Assembly (NCBI RefSeq): GCF_000732635.1 | Contig: NZ_JPMD01000053.1 | Coordinates: 1-40,719, forward strand | DNA length: 40,719 nucleotides | Direction of reading: 5' to 3' | DNA from: Clostridium sulfidigenes | Lineage (GTDB): Bacteria; Bacillota; Clostridia; Clostridiales; Clostridiaceae | In this document: positions 24,554-33,439 of the stretch, piece after piece | Numbering within the stretch: the first letter of the stretch is position 1 | How the letters are laid out: the number at the start of each line of letters is the position of its first letter | The notes under the pieces: generated by a model | What the model saw: the letters and a program-made list of their open reading frames with translations, nothing else | Database searches by the model: none | What the model was told of the DNA's origin: nothing | Translations under genes and position numbers: made by a program

Positions 24554-26011
24554 ATGATAGAAACATTAAAAAACTTAAAAAGCTTTGAGGCAATCAAATT
24601 TTTTAAAGAGATGAATGAAATACCAAGAGGTTCAGGAAATGAAAAGGCTGTTAGCGATTGGTTAGTTAAGTTTGCCAAGGACAGAAATTTAGAAGTTAAA
24701 CAAGATGAAGCACTAAATGTTATTATTAAGAAGCCAGCTACTAGTGGTTATGAAAATGCTCCAATAGTGATTTTACAAGGGCATATGGATATGGTTTGTG
24801 AAAAAAATCAAGGAACTGAACATGACTTTGAAAAGGATCCAATAGAATTTATTATAGACGGTGACTTTATAAAGGCTAATGGAACTACATTAGGAGCGGA
24901 TAATGGTATTGCTGTAGCTTATGCGCTTGCAATTCTTGATAATAAAACAATAGCTCACCCTCCTATAGAAGTATTAATTACTACTGAAGAAGAAACAGGA
25001 ATGGGTGGAGCTACAAATTTAAATCCAGACCATTTAAATGGAAGAATATTAATAAATATAGACTCTGAAGAAGAAGGAGTACTGTTAGTAAGTTGTGCAG
25101 GAGGAGTTAGACTTAAATTCTCTGTACCAACAAATTATGAGAATATAGAAGGAAACTATAGTTCATTAGCTATTAAAATAAGAGGACTTAAAGGCGGACA
25201 CTCTGGTATGGAAATTAAGAAAGAAAGAGGAAATGCCAATAAAATGATGGGTAGATTCTTAATGGATCTTAATTCAGTTGTAGACTTTAAACTAGCATCT
25301 TTAAATGGAGGAGCTAAAATGAATGCTATTCCAAGAGAAGCAGATGCTATTATAGCTGTAAGACCAGAAGATGTACTAAAAGTTGAAGGAAAAGTGAAAG
25401 AATGGTCATCTATATTTATAAATGAATTACAAGGTATAGATGATGATTTGAAATTAACCTATGAAGTTACTAAGTCTGTAGATAAAGTATTCTGCGATGA
25501 TACTAGACAGAAAGTTCTAAGAACATTATTCTTATTACCAAATGGAGTTCAAACTATGAGTATGGCAATACCAGGGTTAGTACAGAGTTCTACCAATGTA
25601 GGTGTGGTAACTACTACTAGTGAAGCTGTAGAATTTGACAATGCAGTTAGAAGTTCAGTAGCTTCTTTAAAAAAATCAATTGTAGATCGAATGACAGTAC
25701 TTGCTGAAATAATGAATTGTGTTATAGAACTTGAATCAGATTATCCTGAGTGGCAGTATAATCCAGAATCTAAAATTAGAACTGTATTTGAACAAGTTTA
25801 CGAAAATAAATTTGGTAATAAAGCAGAGATATCTGCAATTCATGCAGGACTTGAATGCGGATTAATTGGAGATAAATTTAATGGGAATATAGATCAGATT
25901 TCCTTTGGGCCAAATATTTTTGATGTTCACACACCAGATGAGCATGTAAGTATTTCTTCACTAGATAGAATGTATGATTACTTATTAAGTGTATTAGCAG
26001 AAATAAGATAG
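24554..26011 (+). CDS. pepD: Aminoacyl-histidine dipeptidase PepD
   Basis: Cytosolic M20 metallopeptidase (beta-Ala-His/Xaa-His dipeptidase) of about 485 residues. Metal-site motifs in order: PRGSGNEKAVSDW, LQGHMDMVCEK (His and Asp), LGADNGI (bridging Asp), TTEEETGMGGA (catalytic and ligand Glu), NIDSEEEG, and the C-terminal HTPDEHVSI. The lid domain carries GLKGGHSGMEI. ATG 24554 is eight bases from AAGGA; an ATG at 24545 adds three residues and cannot be ruled out. It follows mntP closely and probably shares its transcript. Confidence 0.94.
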   Translation: MIETLKNLKSFEAIKFFKEMNEIPRGSGNEKAVSDWLVKFAKDRNLEVKQDEALNVIIKKPATSGYENAPIVILQGHMDMVCEKNQGTEHDFEKDPIEFIIDGDFIKANGTTLGADNGIAVAYALAILDNKTIAHPPIEVLITTEEETGMGGATNLNPDHLNGRILINIDSEEEGVLLVSCAGGVRLKFSVPTNYENIEGNYSSLAIKIRGLKGGHSGMEIKKERGNANKMMGRFLMDLNSVVDFKLASLNGGAKMNAIPREADAIIAVRPEDVLKVEGKVKEWSSIFINELQGIDDDLKLTYEVTKSVDKVFCDDTRQKVLRTLFLLPNGVQTMSMAIPGLVQSSTNVGVVTTTSEAVEFDNAVRSSVASLKKSIVDRMTVLAEIMNCVIELESDYPEWQYNPESKIRTVFEQVYENKFGNKAEISAIHAGLECGLIGDKFNGNIDQISFGPNIFDVHTPDEHVSISSLDRMYDYLLSVLAEIR

Positions 26012-26023
26012 GAAGAACAAATG

Positions 26024-26072
26024 CTCCCCTTAAGGTAACAATAAATATTATCTTAAGGGGAGTTGTTTATTG
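26024..26072 (+). terminator. Terminator after pepD
   Basis: CTCCCCTTAAG (26024-26034) pairs with CTTAAGGGGAG (26052-26062), with a T-rich tail. Confidence 0.85.
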
Positions 26073-26126
26073 TTGTATATTTATGGCTACTAAGGTATAC
26101 TAAAATAGTTGTGTTTTTGGGAAAAA

Positions 26127-26468
26127 TCAATTGTTATTAGGAGATATTTCAGATAGTTTCCATTTGCCAGATTTATGTTTTACTAAGTGAAGATTATACG
26201 TTGTGGTTTTATATGGGCTTTTTCCTTCTATGCCATTTACTTCTGCTATACATATATTACCATCTGAAAACTTAATGTTAAAGTCTTCTAGGGAATATAA
26301 TTTATATTTATTAAAAATACCAGAAGTGGAATATTTTTTTATAGCATAATCTAAGTTTTTACATTTAAAGTTAGTGTAGCTAAAAACAATTATATAAGTA
26401 GTAATTATAATAATTAAAGATATGAGGGAAAGAGTTTTGAATTTTTTAAGATTTTTTATAAGATTCAT
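26127..26468 (-). CDS. Hypothetical membrane-anchored protein
   Basis: A 113-residue protein with one membrane helix at about 12-31 after a basic N-terminus, then an ~80-residue extracytoplasmic domain ending in a beta-rich stretch (YNLHLVKHKSGKWKLSEISP) that resembles small Clostridial NTF2-like or DUF4829-like tails. No lipobox. AAAGGAG lies upstream of ATG 26468. It is single and convergent with pepD. Not recognised further. Confidence 0.6.
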   Translation of the reverse strand: MNLIKNLKKFKTLSLISLIIIITTYIIVFSYTNFKCKNLDYAIKKYSTSGIFNKYKLYSLEDFNIKFSDGNICIAEVNGIEGKSPYKTTTYNLHLVKHKSGKWKLSEISPNNN

Positions 26469-26556
26469 AATTCACACTCCTTTAAGAATATAATCAATTA
26501 TAGCATTTAAAGTAATTTATGTAAATAAATTACAAAGATATTAGGAGGGTATGATA

Positions 26557-26955
26557 ATGGATTTTTCTGCTATTGTATTAATGGAAAAGGATAAAGAGAC
26601 AAAATTTTTTACAAGAGAGCTTGGAAGCTATGAGGTTAACGAAGGTGCAGAATATATTACTAAACTATTTTATGATGGTGAAAAGGTAAATTTATATTTT
26701 GATACTAATAAAGATGTAGAGGAGTGGGAATTTTCAGCCATATATGATTTGTTCGATGATGAAAGTTTAACTGATTTGGTTGATTCTATAGAAATTTATG
26801 ATGAGGAATTTAATCCTACTTGGATTGTTACTTTTGATTACGATGAAGATCATAATGTGCTAAATAATAGATTAAACAATGTATGTACAAGAATTAAGGA
26901 AGCTTTAGAAAAAGTTTTTATTGATATAGAAGGAAAATGTGAGGAATATCAATAG
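26557..26955 (+). CDS. Acidic hypothetical protein (possibly DUF6762)
   Basis: A 132-residue, strongly acidic soluble protein (for example EEWEFSAIYDLFDDESLTD and TFDYDEDHN). It looks like a conserved Clostridial family starting MDFSAIVLMEKDKET, which I recall as DUF6762 but cannot confirm. ATG 26557 is eight bases after GGAGG; the ATG at 26551 is too close to it. It precedes the HD-GYP gene by 20 bases, so the two are probably co-transcribed. Confidence 0.65.
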   Translation: MDFSAIVLMEKDKETKFFTRELGSYEVNEGAEYITKLFYDGEKVNLYFDTNKDVEEWEFSAIYDLFDDESLTDLVDSIEIYDEEFNPTWIVTFDYDEDHNVLNNRLNNVCTRIKEALEKVFIDIEGKCEEYQ

Positions 26956-26975
26956 TACATAATTGGGGGAGAATC

Positions 26976-28034
26976 ATGAGATTAGAACATATATGTAGAG
27001 TTAATGAATCAGATATACTTGGTAAACATGTATATGGAGATGATGGAAGAATATTATTAAAAGCTGGTATGAGTCTTAGCAGTGCATACATAAAAAGACT
27101 TGAAGAGTTAGGAGTATATTATGTTTATGTTGAGGATGAACGATTAGAGGATATAGACATAGTAGATGAAAAACTAATAGTACTAAAACAAGCCACTATG
27201 AAAAGTTTAAAGAACATATCAAGGGGTATAGGAAGTATAGTCGGTTCATGTGGAGATGAATATTTAGAAAATATGGATCAGTTATTGAATTATATAATGG
27301 AAATTGAAGATGTGAATAAATGTTTAAATGATGTAAAAACTCATGATAACTACACTTTTTTGCATAGTATAAATACTGGAATTATGTCAGTGTTTTTAGG
27401 AATGAGCCTTGGAATGAAAAAGTGGGCAGTACGAGAATTGGGTATATGTGGAATGCTACATGATGTAGGAAAAATAAAAGTGCCTGCAGGTATAATTAAT
27501 AAAAATGGGAAGCTTTCTGATGAGGAGTTTGAAGTCATGAAGAAACATCCAATTTATGGTGTGGAAATATTGAGTAAAAATTATAAAATTCCAGCTAGTG
27601 CAATTGAAGGAGTAGAGCAGCATCATGAAAAAATTAATGGAAAAGGATATCCTTATGGATTGCAAGGGGATGAAATTTCAAGATTTGGTAAGATCGTAGG
27701 AATATGCGATGTATATGATGCAGTAACTAGTGATAGAAGCTATAGAAAAAGGTTTGAGCCTAATCAAGCTTATGAGCTTATACTTTCTGGATCAGGAAGT
27801 CAGTTTGATGAAAAATTAGTACGCACATTTAAAGAAACGTTTTCAGTGTATCCATTAGGATGTTGTGTTAAACTTTCTAATGGAGTAGAAGGATATGTTA
27901 TAAGTCAGAACAAAGGGTTCCCCGATAGGCCTATAATAAGAGTACTATATGATCATGAAACTAGAAAACCAGTAAGATTTTATGAAATTAATTTGTTGGA
28001 AAAAATTAATTTAATTATTCAATGTGTAATTTAA
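26976..28034 (+). CDS. HD-GYP domain protein (c-di-GMP phosphodiesterase family)
   Basis: A 352-residue cytoplasmic protein. Residues 1-~60 resemble the small N-terminal domain of Clostridial HD-GYP proteins (RVNESDILGKHVYGDDGRILLKAG). The catalytic domain (~125-300) has HSINTG, HDVGKIKVP (His162, Asp163), MKKHPIYG, QHHEKINGKGYP (GYP at 224-226) and DVYDAVTSDRSYRKR. All the metal ligands expected in active HD-GYP enzymes are present, so hydrolysis of cyclic di-GMP is likely. No sensor or receiver domain is fused. TGGGGGAG precedes ATG 26976. Confidence 0.9.
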   Translation: MRLEHICRVNESDILGKHVYGDDGRILLKAGMSLSSAYIKRLEELGVYYVYVEDERLEDIDIVDEKLIVLKQATMKSLKNISRGIGSIVGSCGDEYLENMDQLLNYIMEIEDVNKCLNDVKTHDNYTFLHSINTGIMSVFLGMSLGMKKWAVRELGICGMLHDVGKIKVPAGIINKNGKLSDEEFEVMKKHPIYGVEILSKNYKIPASAIEGVEQHHEKINGKGYPYGLQGDEISRFGKIVGICDVYDAVTSDRSYRKRFEPNQAYELILSGSGSQFDEKLVRTFKETFSVYPLGCCVKLSNGVEGYVISQNKGFPDRPIIRVLYDHETRKPVRFYEINLLEKINLIIQCVI

Positions 28035-28145
28035 TAAATATATGGATTGAGGGATGTACTGTTTTTAATTATGCTGTATAATTGAGGTATGTCCTTTTGG
28101 TTTTGATATAGAAATTTGGCGTATTTATAAACATATTTTACCATG

Positions 28146-28263
28146 TGACTACCGGCTCTAATACTTCCATCTTCTTCAAAGTGGGAGTAAAGAGTTGCTA
28201 CGTCTTGGATAACGATTTCTATTCAGATGGTGTAAAAACTCCATCTGAAACAAAGAACTCTGT
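28146..28263 (-). repeat. Structured dispersed repeat, copy B
   Basis: A 118-bp version of the unit at 13199-13378, on the opposite strand. Read on the minus strand it starts ACAGAGTTCTTTG, forms the hairpin TTCAGATGG / CCATCTGAA, lacks the middle stem-loop of copy A, shares GAAATCGTTATCC, and ends TATTAGAGCCGGTAGTCA. About 38 of the first 42 bases match copy A, and hairpin differences are paired changes (T-A to G-C). It lies in the 267-base gap between the HD-GYP gene and the next; the rest of the gap shows nothing. Confidence 0.8.
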
Positions 28264-28301
28264 TTCTATTATGATTAAAGTACAATTGGAGGTAAAGTAA
28301 A

Positions 28302-29294
28302 ATGAAGATATCTAATATAAAGATTTCAATAACAGAAAAAGATTTATACAGTATAATTGTAGATGTATTAAGAGACTATGTACCCGTTGAAGGACTTAAA
28401 ATTGACAAAATATTAGTAGATAAAAATATTAATGTAGTTGGAAGTTATAAGCATAAAGTATCTATTCCTTTTTCTGTTGATATATCTATAAACAAAGTTG
28501 AAAATAATAAACTGTATTTAAGTATAGATAAAATTAATGTAAAGAGTCTTAAAATATTTAAAGGCATTGTAAATGTAGCATTAAAAGTAATTAGCTCAAA
28601 AGTGGTTAATTTTGGTATAGAATTTACTGATAATATGATAATTGTAGATTTATACAGGTTATGTAAAGTTATACCGATGGTTGATTTTAAATTAGAAGAT
28701 TTATCTATAATCCCATATGGTCTTGAAGCAGAGGTTAGTAATTTTAATTTTAAAAATGAAAATGATAAAAGTGAAGAAAAACATGAAGAAGAGGTGCCAA
28801 TTTCCAATGTAGAATCTAATAAAAAAAATTTAGATAATCATAAAGAGTATACTTATAGAAGGTTTAGAAAAGAATTTAAAGAAAAATTTTCTGTAAAATA
28901 TGAAAAGATGTATCCCTATGTAGTGATGATACCAGATATAATTGCTTTATTTATGAGGTTATATAAGGATAAAAGAGTAGCAAAAGAGGTAAAGTTTAAT
29001 ATATCTATTGCTTTAGGATATCTTTTGTTTCCTTTAGATATATTGCCAGATACAGTACCTATTATAGGTAAAATTGATGATTTAGCAGTTACATTTTTTA
29101 TACTTCAAAAAGTGCTTTGTGATATTCCGGAAGAAATAATTCTCGATAATTGGGAAGGGCAGGGCAATATTATAGAGGTTTCTAGAGAAGCTATGACTTT
29201 ACTAAATGACAAGTTTGGAGCAAAAGAAATAAGAAAAATGGTAGATGTAGTAAGAATATCTATAAAAAAGACTATAGTATTTTTTACTAAATAA
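28302..29294 (+). CDS. Protein with C-terminal DUF1232 (YkvA-like) domain
   Basis: A 330-residue protein in three parts. Residues 1-~145 are a beta-rich domain I do not recognise; ~150-180 are a charged linker (NENDKSEEKHEEE); ~205-290 are a DUF1232 domain with the hallmark AIALGYLLFPLDILPDTVPIIGKIDDLAV, a membrane-associated hydrophobic motif. GGAGGT lies eight bases before ATG 28302. The next gene (RNase H) starts 26 bases after its stop. Function unknown. Confidence 0.75.
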   Translation: MKISNIKISITEKDLYSIIVDVLRDYVPVEGLKIDKILVDKNINVVGSYKHKVSIPFSVDISINKVENNKLYLSIDKINVKSLKIFKGIVNVALKVISSKVVNFGIEFTDNMIIVDLYRLCKVIPMVDFKLEDLSIIPYGLEAEVSNFNFKNENDKSEEKHEEEVPISNVESNKKNLDNHKEYTYRRFRKEFKEKFSVKYEKMYPYVVMIPDIIALFMRLYKDKRVAKEVKFNISIALGYLLFPLDILPDTVPIIGKIDDLAVTFFILQKVLCDIPEEIILDNWEGQGNIIEVSREAMTLLNDKFGAKEIRKMVDVVRISIKKTIVFFTK

Positions 29295-29319
29295 ATCTAC
29301 GTTTAAGGTAGGGGTTATT

Positions 29320-30231
29320 ATGGCAACTAAATATTATGCAATAAAAAAAGGAAGAGATTTTAATAATAATATAGACGTTAATAATATTATTGTTAAAAGT
29401 TGGAGTGAGTGTCTTTCCTATGTAAAAGGAGCGAAAGGTGCTATATATAAGAGTTTTTTAACAGAAAAAGAGGCAAAAGATTATTTAGATAATAGTTCAG
29501 AATTAAAGAAAGGTGTGGACAACTATCCTTTAGATGTGCCTCATATATATGTTGATGGTAGCTATAACATATCTACAGAAGAGTTTGGATATGGGGTACT
29601 TGTAATTGAAAAGGATATAATTACATATGTCAACTATGGTGGAGGCAAGAATAATCAGTGCAATCAAAGGCAAGTAAATGGAGAGCTGAAAGCTGCTATA
29701 AATGGTGTAAAATATGCATTAGATAATAACTATAGAGAAATAGTATTATTTTATGATTATGCTGGAGTCTGTCAACATGCAACAGGTGCATGGGAGAGAA
29801 ATACAGTTTTATCAAAGGAATACTATGAAGTTATTAACAAGTTAAAAAAAGAAGGTAATATAAACATTATATTTGTTAAGGTAGATAGTCATACTAATGA
29901 TTTATATAACGATATTGCAGATGAGTTGGCAAAAAGTGGTGCTGGGGTAGAATTTGATTCTGTAGTAGATAAAGCTGTTGAAAATAATACTTTAAGGGTT
30001 GCTACTAGTGACGTTAAAAATAAACTTTCTAAAATTATTAAGAAAAATATTAGTAACGTTATGTCTCTAGATGTTCATAGTACTATAGGAATTGAAGATA
30101 AATATAACATTGCCAGAATAGTAGAACACTTAAATAGTATAGATATAAATGAGAGAGAAAAATATTTAAAATGTGTACCTATAGAGGTTAAGGATAAAAT
30201 TATATTAGAATTAATTCAAAACTTAAAATAA
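29320..30231 (+). CDS. Viroplasmin-RNase H family protein
   Basis: A 303-residue protein. Residues 1-~55 are a caulimovirus-viroplasmin-type RNA/DNA hybrid-binding domain (KYYAIKKGRD ... AIYKSFLTEKEAKDYL). Residues ~70-205 are an RNase H1 fold with its four catalytic acids readable: Asp79 (VDGSY), Glu122 (NGELKAA), Asp146 (FYDYAG) and Asp198 (YNDIADELAK). It should cut the RNA strand of RNA-DNA hybrids. About 90 further residues at the C-terminus are not part of the standard enzyme. TAGGGG precedes ATG 29320. Confidence 0.9.
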   Translation: MATKYYAIKKGRDFNNNIDVNNIIVKSWSECLSYVKGAKGAIYKSFLTEKEAKDYLDNSSELKKGVDNYPLDVPHIYVDGSYNISTEEFGYGVLVIEKDIITYVNYGGGKNNQCNQRQVNGELKAAINGVKYALDNNYREIVLFYDYAGVCQHATGAWERNTVLSKEYYEVINKLKKEGNINIIFVKVDSHTNDLYNDIADELAKSGAGVEFDSVVDKAVENNTLRVATSDVKNKLSKIIKKNISNVMSLDVHSTIGIEDKYNIARIVEHLNSIDINEREKYLKCVPIEVKDKIILELIQNLK

Positions 30232-30236
30232 ATTAA

Positions 30237-30274
30237 TTATAGGCATATAAATTAGAAATATGTGCATCCTATAA
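30237..30274 (+). other. Stem-loop after the RNase H gene
   Basis: TTATAGG/CCTATAA plus CATAT/ATATG form a 12-bp stem with a five-base bulge, five bases after the stop. There is no T run, so its role as a terminator is uncertain. Confidence 0.4.
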
Positions 30275-30398
30275 ACATACTTAAGATCTACTAATTATGA
30301 ATAAGTAAATATTATTGTAACCTAAAATATTTATTTATATGGAAAATTCTATGGAATTTTAGGTAGATAAGTATACAATGAGAAGGGATGTGTATTTT

Positions 30399-30569
30399 AT
30401 GAAAATGTTATTAAAGATTATGGTGTTGATAGCAAGTTTAGCCTTAGCTGTTAATTACGTAATGCCTTCAATGGATGGAAGAACTAAAAGAAAATTAAGG
30501 AAAAAGGCTAAGAGATTTCAACATAGAGCTGAAGATATGTTTAATAAAGCAATGGTTCCTTTAAGATAG
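30399..30569 (+). CDS. Small single-helix membrane protein
   Basis: A 56-residue protein: one hydrophobic helix (about 3-24) followed by a strongly basic tail (GRTKRKLRKKAKRFQHRAEDMF). It resembles small YtxH-like Clostridial proteins of unknown role. ATG 30399 was preferred because AGAAGGG lies 12 bases upstream; the ATG at 30378 has no ribosome site. It has its own strong terminator. Confidence 0.6.
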   Translation: MKMLLKIMVLIASLALAVNYVMPSMDGRTKRKLRKKAKRFQHRAEDMFNKAMVPLR

Positions 30570-30605
30570 CTAGAGCAGATTTTCTGCTCTAGCTATCTTT
30601 ATTTT
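30563..30605 (+). terminator. Strong terminator after the small membrane protein
   Basis: A 17-bp perfect stem (30563-30579 with 30583-30599), a three-base loop and T-rich tail; it overlaps the stop codon. Confidence 0.9.
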
Positions 30606-30679
30606 AAATAAAGTTTAATATAATACAATAAAACTGATTAAATTAACTCACATTTAATAAAAATTTAAGACATTTATTT

Positions 30680-30708
30680 TTGTGTATTTTGTTTGTTTAT
30701 GATACAAT
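30680..30708 (+). promoter_or_regulatory. Promoter of the HTH-TPR regulator pair
   Basis: TTGTGT (30680-30685), 17 bases, TACAAT (30703-30708), 61 bases before ATG 30769. Confidence 0.6.
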
Positions 30709-30768
30709 ATAGGGGTATAATTATCTGAAGTAATTAGGAAGCATTTGCTAAGAGAAGAGGATGAATTT

Positions 30769-32083
30769 ATGGAAATTTTATCTTTAGGAGAAAAAATAAA
30801 AAAAAAGGAGAAAGGAGCTTGATTTAACTCTGAAAAATCTGGCTGGAGATAGAATAACTGCTGGTCAAATAAGTTTAATTGAATCAGGTAAATCTAATCC
30901 TAGCATGGACTTGTTAGAATATTTAGCAGGTGCATTAAAAGTTTCGGTAGAACACCTTATGGAGACTGAAGAAACGCAAGCAAGCAAGATTTGTATATAC
31001 TATCAAAATATCGCGGAATCTAATATATTAAATAATAATTTGGAGATAGCTTGGAAGGCATTAGAAGATTCATTTTTATATATTGAAAAATATGGTCTTG
31101 AATTAAATATGGCAACTAATTTGTATTTAAAAGCCTTAATACATGAAAAGAAAAAAGAATATGATGAAGCTCAGGAGTTACTACTTTCAGCTAATAATAT
31201 ATATATTAAATATAATTGTAGTGACGAAATTATTAAAGTATTTATGCTTCTAGGCAAAATTACTCTTGAACTTGATGCATATCATTCTGCATATAGCTAT
31301 TTTCAACAAGCAGAGAAGGTGTTTGAAGAAAGTGATGTATATAATGAAGTTGCTATGGGTAAGGTTTATTATTACATAAGCAAAACTCTTAATAAAATGG
31401 GAATTGATAAAGAAGCAATAGAGTATATGAAATATGCTGAAGAAAAACTTTTAAAACTAAAGGATTCGAGAAACTATGGAGAATCATTTATGAAGATTGG
31501 ACAAGTAAGGTTTAAAGAGGGTAACTTAAACCAGGCTATTGCATACACTGAAAAAAGTTTGAATCTCTTTAGAACTAGACAACAAAGTATTTTAATTACA
31601 GATTTAATGTCAGGGTTAGGAGAAATGTTTTCAGAATATGGATATGTAGACAGGTCCTTTGAATATCTTTTAGATGCTAAAGCTATTAAAGAAAGGCTTT
31701 CTGAGGAGTCTACTGTTAATACTTTAATGTTGATTTGTAATAACTATATAAAATTAAAAGATGAAATAAATGCAAAAAAGGTACTAGAACAGATAGTATC
31801 TAATATGCAAAATTTAAGTGTAACAGATTGTACTTTAATGTATAAGTACCATATTCTTAAATATAAAATTGAGTTACTAGAGAAGAAGTATGAAGAAGCT
31901 GAAAGAACTTTAATAGATGCTTTAAACTATACAGAAAAAATGAATTATCATAAGGAAAGTGCTGAGATTGCTATTGCCTTAGGAAAATTCTACATGGACT
32001 TAGGAAGAGAAGAAGAAGCTAGAAAATATTTAGATGAAGGGGTTAGGATTCTTGAAGAAACAAAATGCTTAACGGATTTTTAA
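30769..32083 (+). pseudogene. HTH-TPR transcriptional regulator (frameshifted)
   Basis: A regulator with an N-terminal XRE-type helix-turn-helix and a tetratricopeptide array. From ATG 30769 (AGAAGAGG upstream) it reads MEILSLGEKIKK and then meets a run of nine A (30798-30806), after which the frame stops at once. With eight A it continues KRRKELDLTLKNLAGDRITAG, a complete helix-turn-helix, into about 370 residues of TPR repeats: 437 residues in all. The intact part begins at 30905. The gene downstream is a paralogue with the same MEILS.GEKIK start, which confirms the corrected frame. As written, only a protein without the DNA-binding half could be made. Confidence 0.88.
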
Positions 32084-32098
32084 AAATGGGGGATAACT

Positions 32099-33358
32099 AT
32101 GGAAATATTATCGGCTGGAGAAAAAATAAAGAGGACCAGAATATATAAAGGTCTAACTTTAAAAGATATATGTGAAGATAAAATTTCCGTTTCTAAAATG
32201 AGTTGTATAGAAAACAATAAGGTTGATCCAGAAGATTGGATTCTAGAAATTATTGTAGATAAGCTTGGATTAGATATGGAGTATTTAAAACATGGTGTAA
32301 GAGAACAGATAGAAGCAAATATTGAAAAATTTAATTCTATGACGCCATTAATTTCTTTAGAAGATGTACTATACAATGTAGATTATGCAGAAAAGTATCA
32401 CTATTATGATTTGAGTTGTAAACTATTTCAAATACTATTTGAATACTATTTGAATCACGGTATGTCAGCGGAATTAAGCACTACTATACCTAGATATTAT
32501 AATTCTTGTCAAAAGTCTAAAGATGAAATTTTACATATTAATTATTATATGTATATAGCAAAATATTTATATACTAATGGTGAATGTTCTCAAGCAGGTA
32601 GTTATATATCAACAGTAAGGAAGAAACTTATTGAATTAGATAAAAAAGACTCAGTAGAATATATAAAGGCAACTTATAATCAAGTAGTAATCTATATAAT
32701 GTGTAATAATATAATTAAAGCAAAAAAAGTTAGTGAAGATTTAAAGGAAATACTTTCATTTAATAAAAATGAGTATGTAAATGCAGAAATATATAAAGTA
32801 CTAGCTATTATAGAAATTTATTTAGGTGGCGATGAAGTTAAATACTATGAAGAACAAGCTTTAAAAAGATATGATAACTTGCTAGATAAAAAAGCAAGAG
32901 CATATTATGATCTTGCAAAAGCTATGTTTGAAAATGGAATTAAAGACGAGGCTTTAGACTATGTAGAAAGAGCATTGAGTGAATATCCAAGAAGTGATAA
33001 AGAGCAGTTATGTGAATTTTTAATTGATGGGGTTAAAAGTTTGATAGAGTATGGTTACTACGATTTAGTGTTAAACTATATAGAAGAAGTCCTAGATTTA
33101 TCTATTGAACTAGAGCTTGTTCCAATAATGGAAAAAGCATACTACTATAAAGCCATGATATTCGAAAGGAAGAAGAATTATATAATGGCTGAAACGTATA
33201 TGATGCTCTCTTTAGATGCTCTGATGAAATATGGAACTAAGAGTGAAATATATAAAAGGTATATGAAGATAGGTACCATGTATCATGATATGGGAAATGT
33301 TAATGATTCAATAAAATATTTTAGTTTGGCATTTAAGATGGATAAAAGTTTTTATTAG
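32099..33358 (+). CDS. HTH-TPR transcriptional regulator
   Basis: A 419-residue paralogue of the preceding gene: XRE-type helix-turn-helix in 1-~65 (MEILSAGEKIKRTRIYKGLTLKDI ... SVSKMSCIENNK), then TPR repeats to the end (for example ARAYYDLAKAMFENGIKDEALDYVERAL and YKRYMKIGTMYHDMGNVNDSIKYF). The architecture is that of RNPP/Rgg-like regulators that often sense a peptide; no peptide gene was found nearby. It starts 15 bases after its paralogue, so the two form a tandem pair. GGGGG lies upstream of ATG 32099. Confidence 0.85.
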   Translation: MEILSAGEKIKRTRIYKGLTLKDICEDKISVSKMSCIENNKVDPEDWILEIIVDKLGLDMEYLKHGVREQIEANIEKFNSMTPLISLEDVLYNVDYAEKYHYYDLSCKLFQILFEYYLNHGMSAELSTTIPRYYNSCQKSKDEILHINYYMYIAKYLYTNGECSQAGSYISTVRKKLIELDKKDSVEYIKATYNQVVIYIMCNNIIKAKKVSEDLKEILSFNKNEYVNAEIYKVLAIIEIYLGGDEVKYYEEQALKRYDNLLDKKARAYYDLAKAMFENGIKDEALDYVERALSEYPRSDKEQLCEFLIDGVKSLIEYGYYDLVLNYIEEVLDLSIELELVPIMEKAYYYKAMIFERKKNYIMAETYMMLSLDALMKYGTKSEIYKRYMKIGTMYHDMGNVNDSIKYFSLAFKMDKSFY

Positions 33359-33392
33359 TTAGTGAGTTTATTTATCAGGTTTTAATATGAAA

Positions 33393-33437
33393 ATAGGTTA
33401 TTGCAAAATGATTTTTAATCACTTTGCAATAACCTAT
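33393..33437. terminator. Bidirectional terminator between regulator and gatD
   Basis: A 15-bp perfect stem (33393-33407 with 33423-33437), extended inward by TGATT/AATCA, between convergent genes. Confidence 0.85.
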
Positions 33438-33439
33438 AT

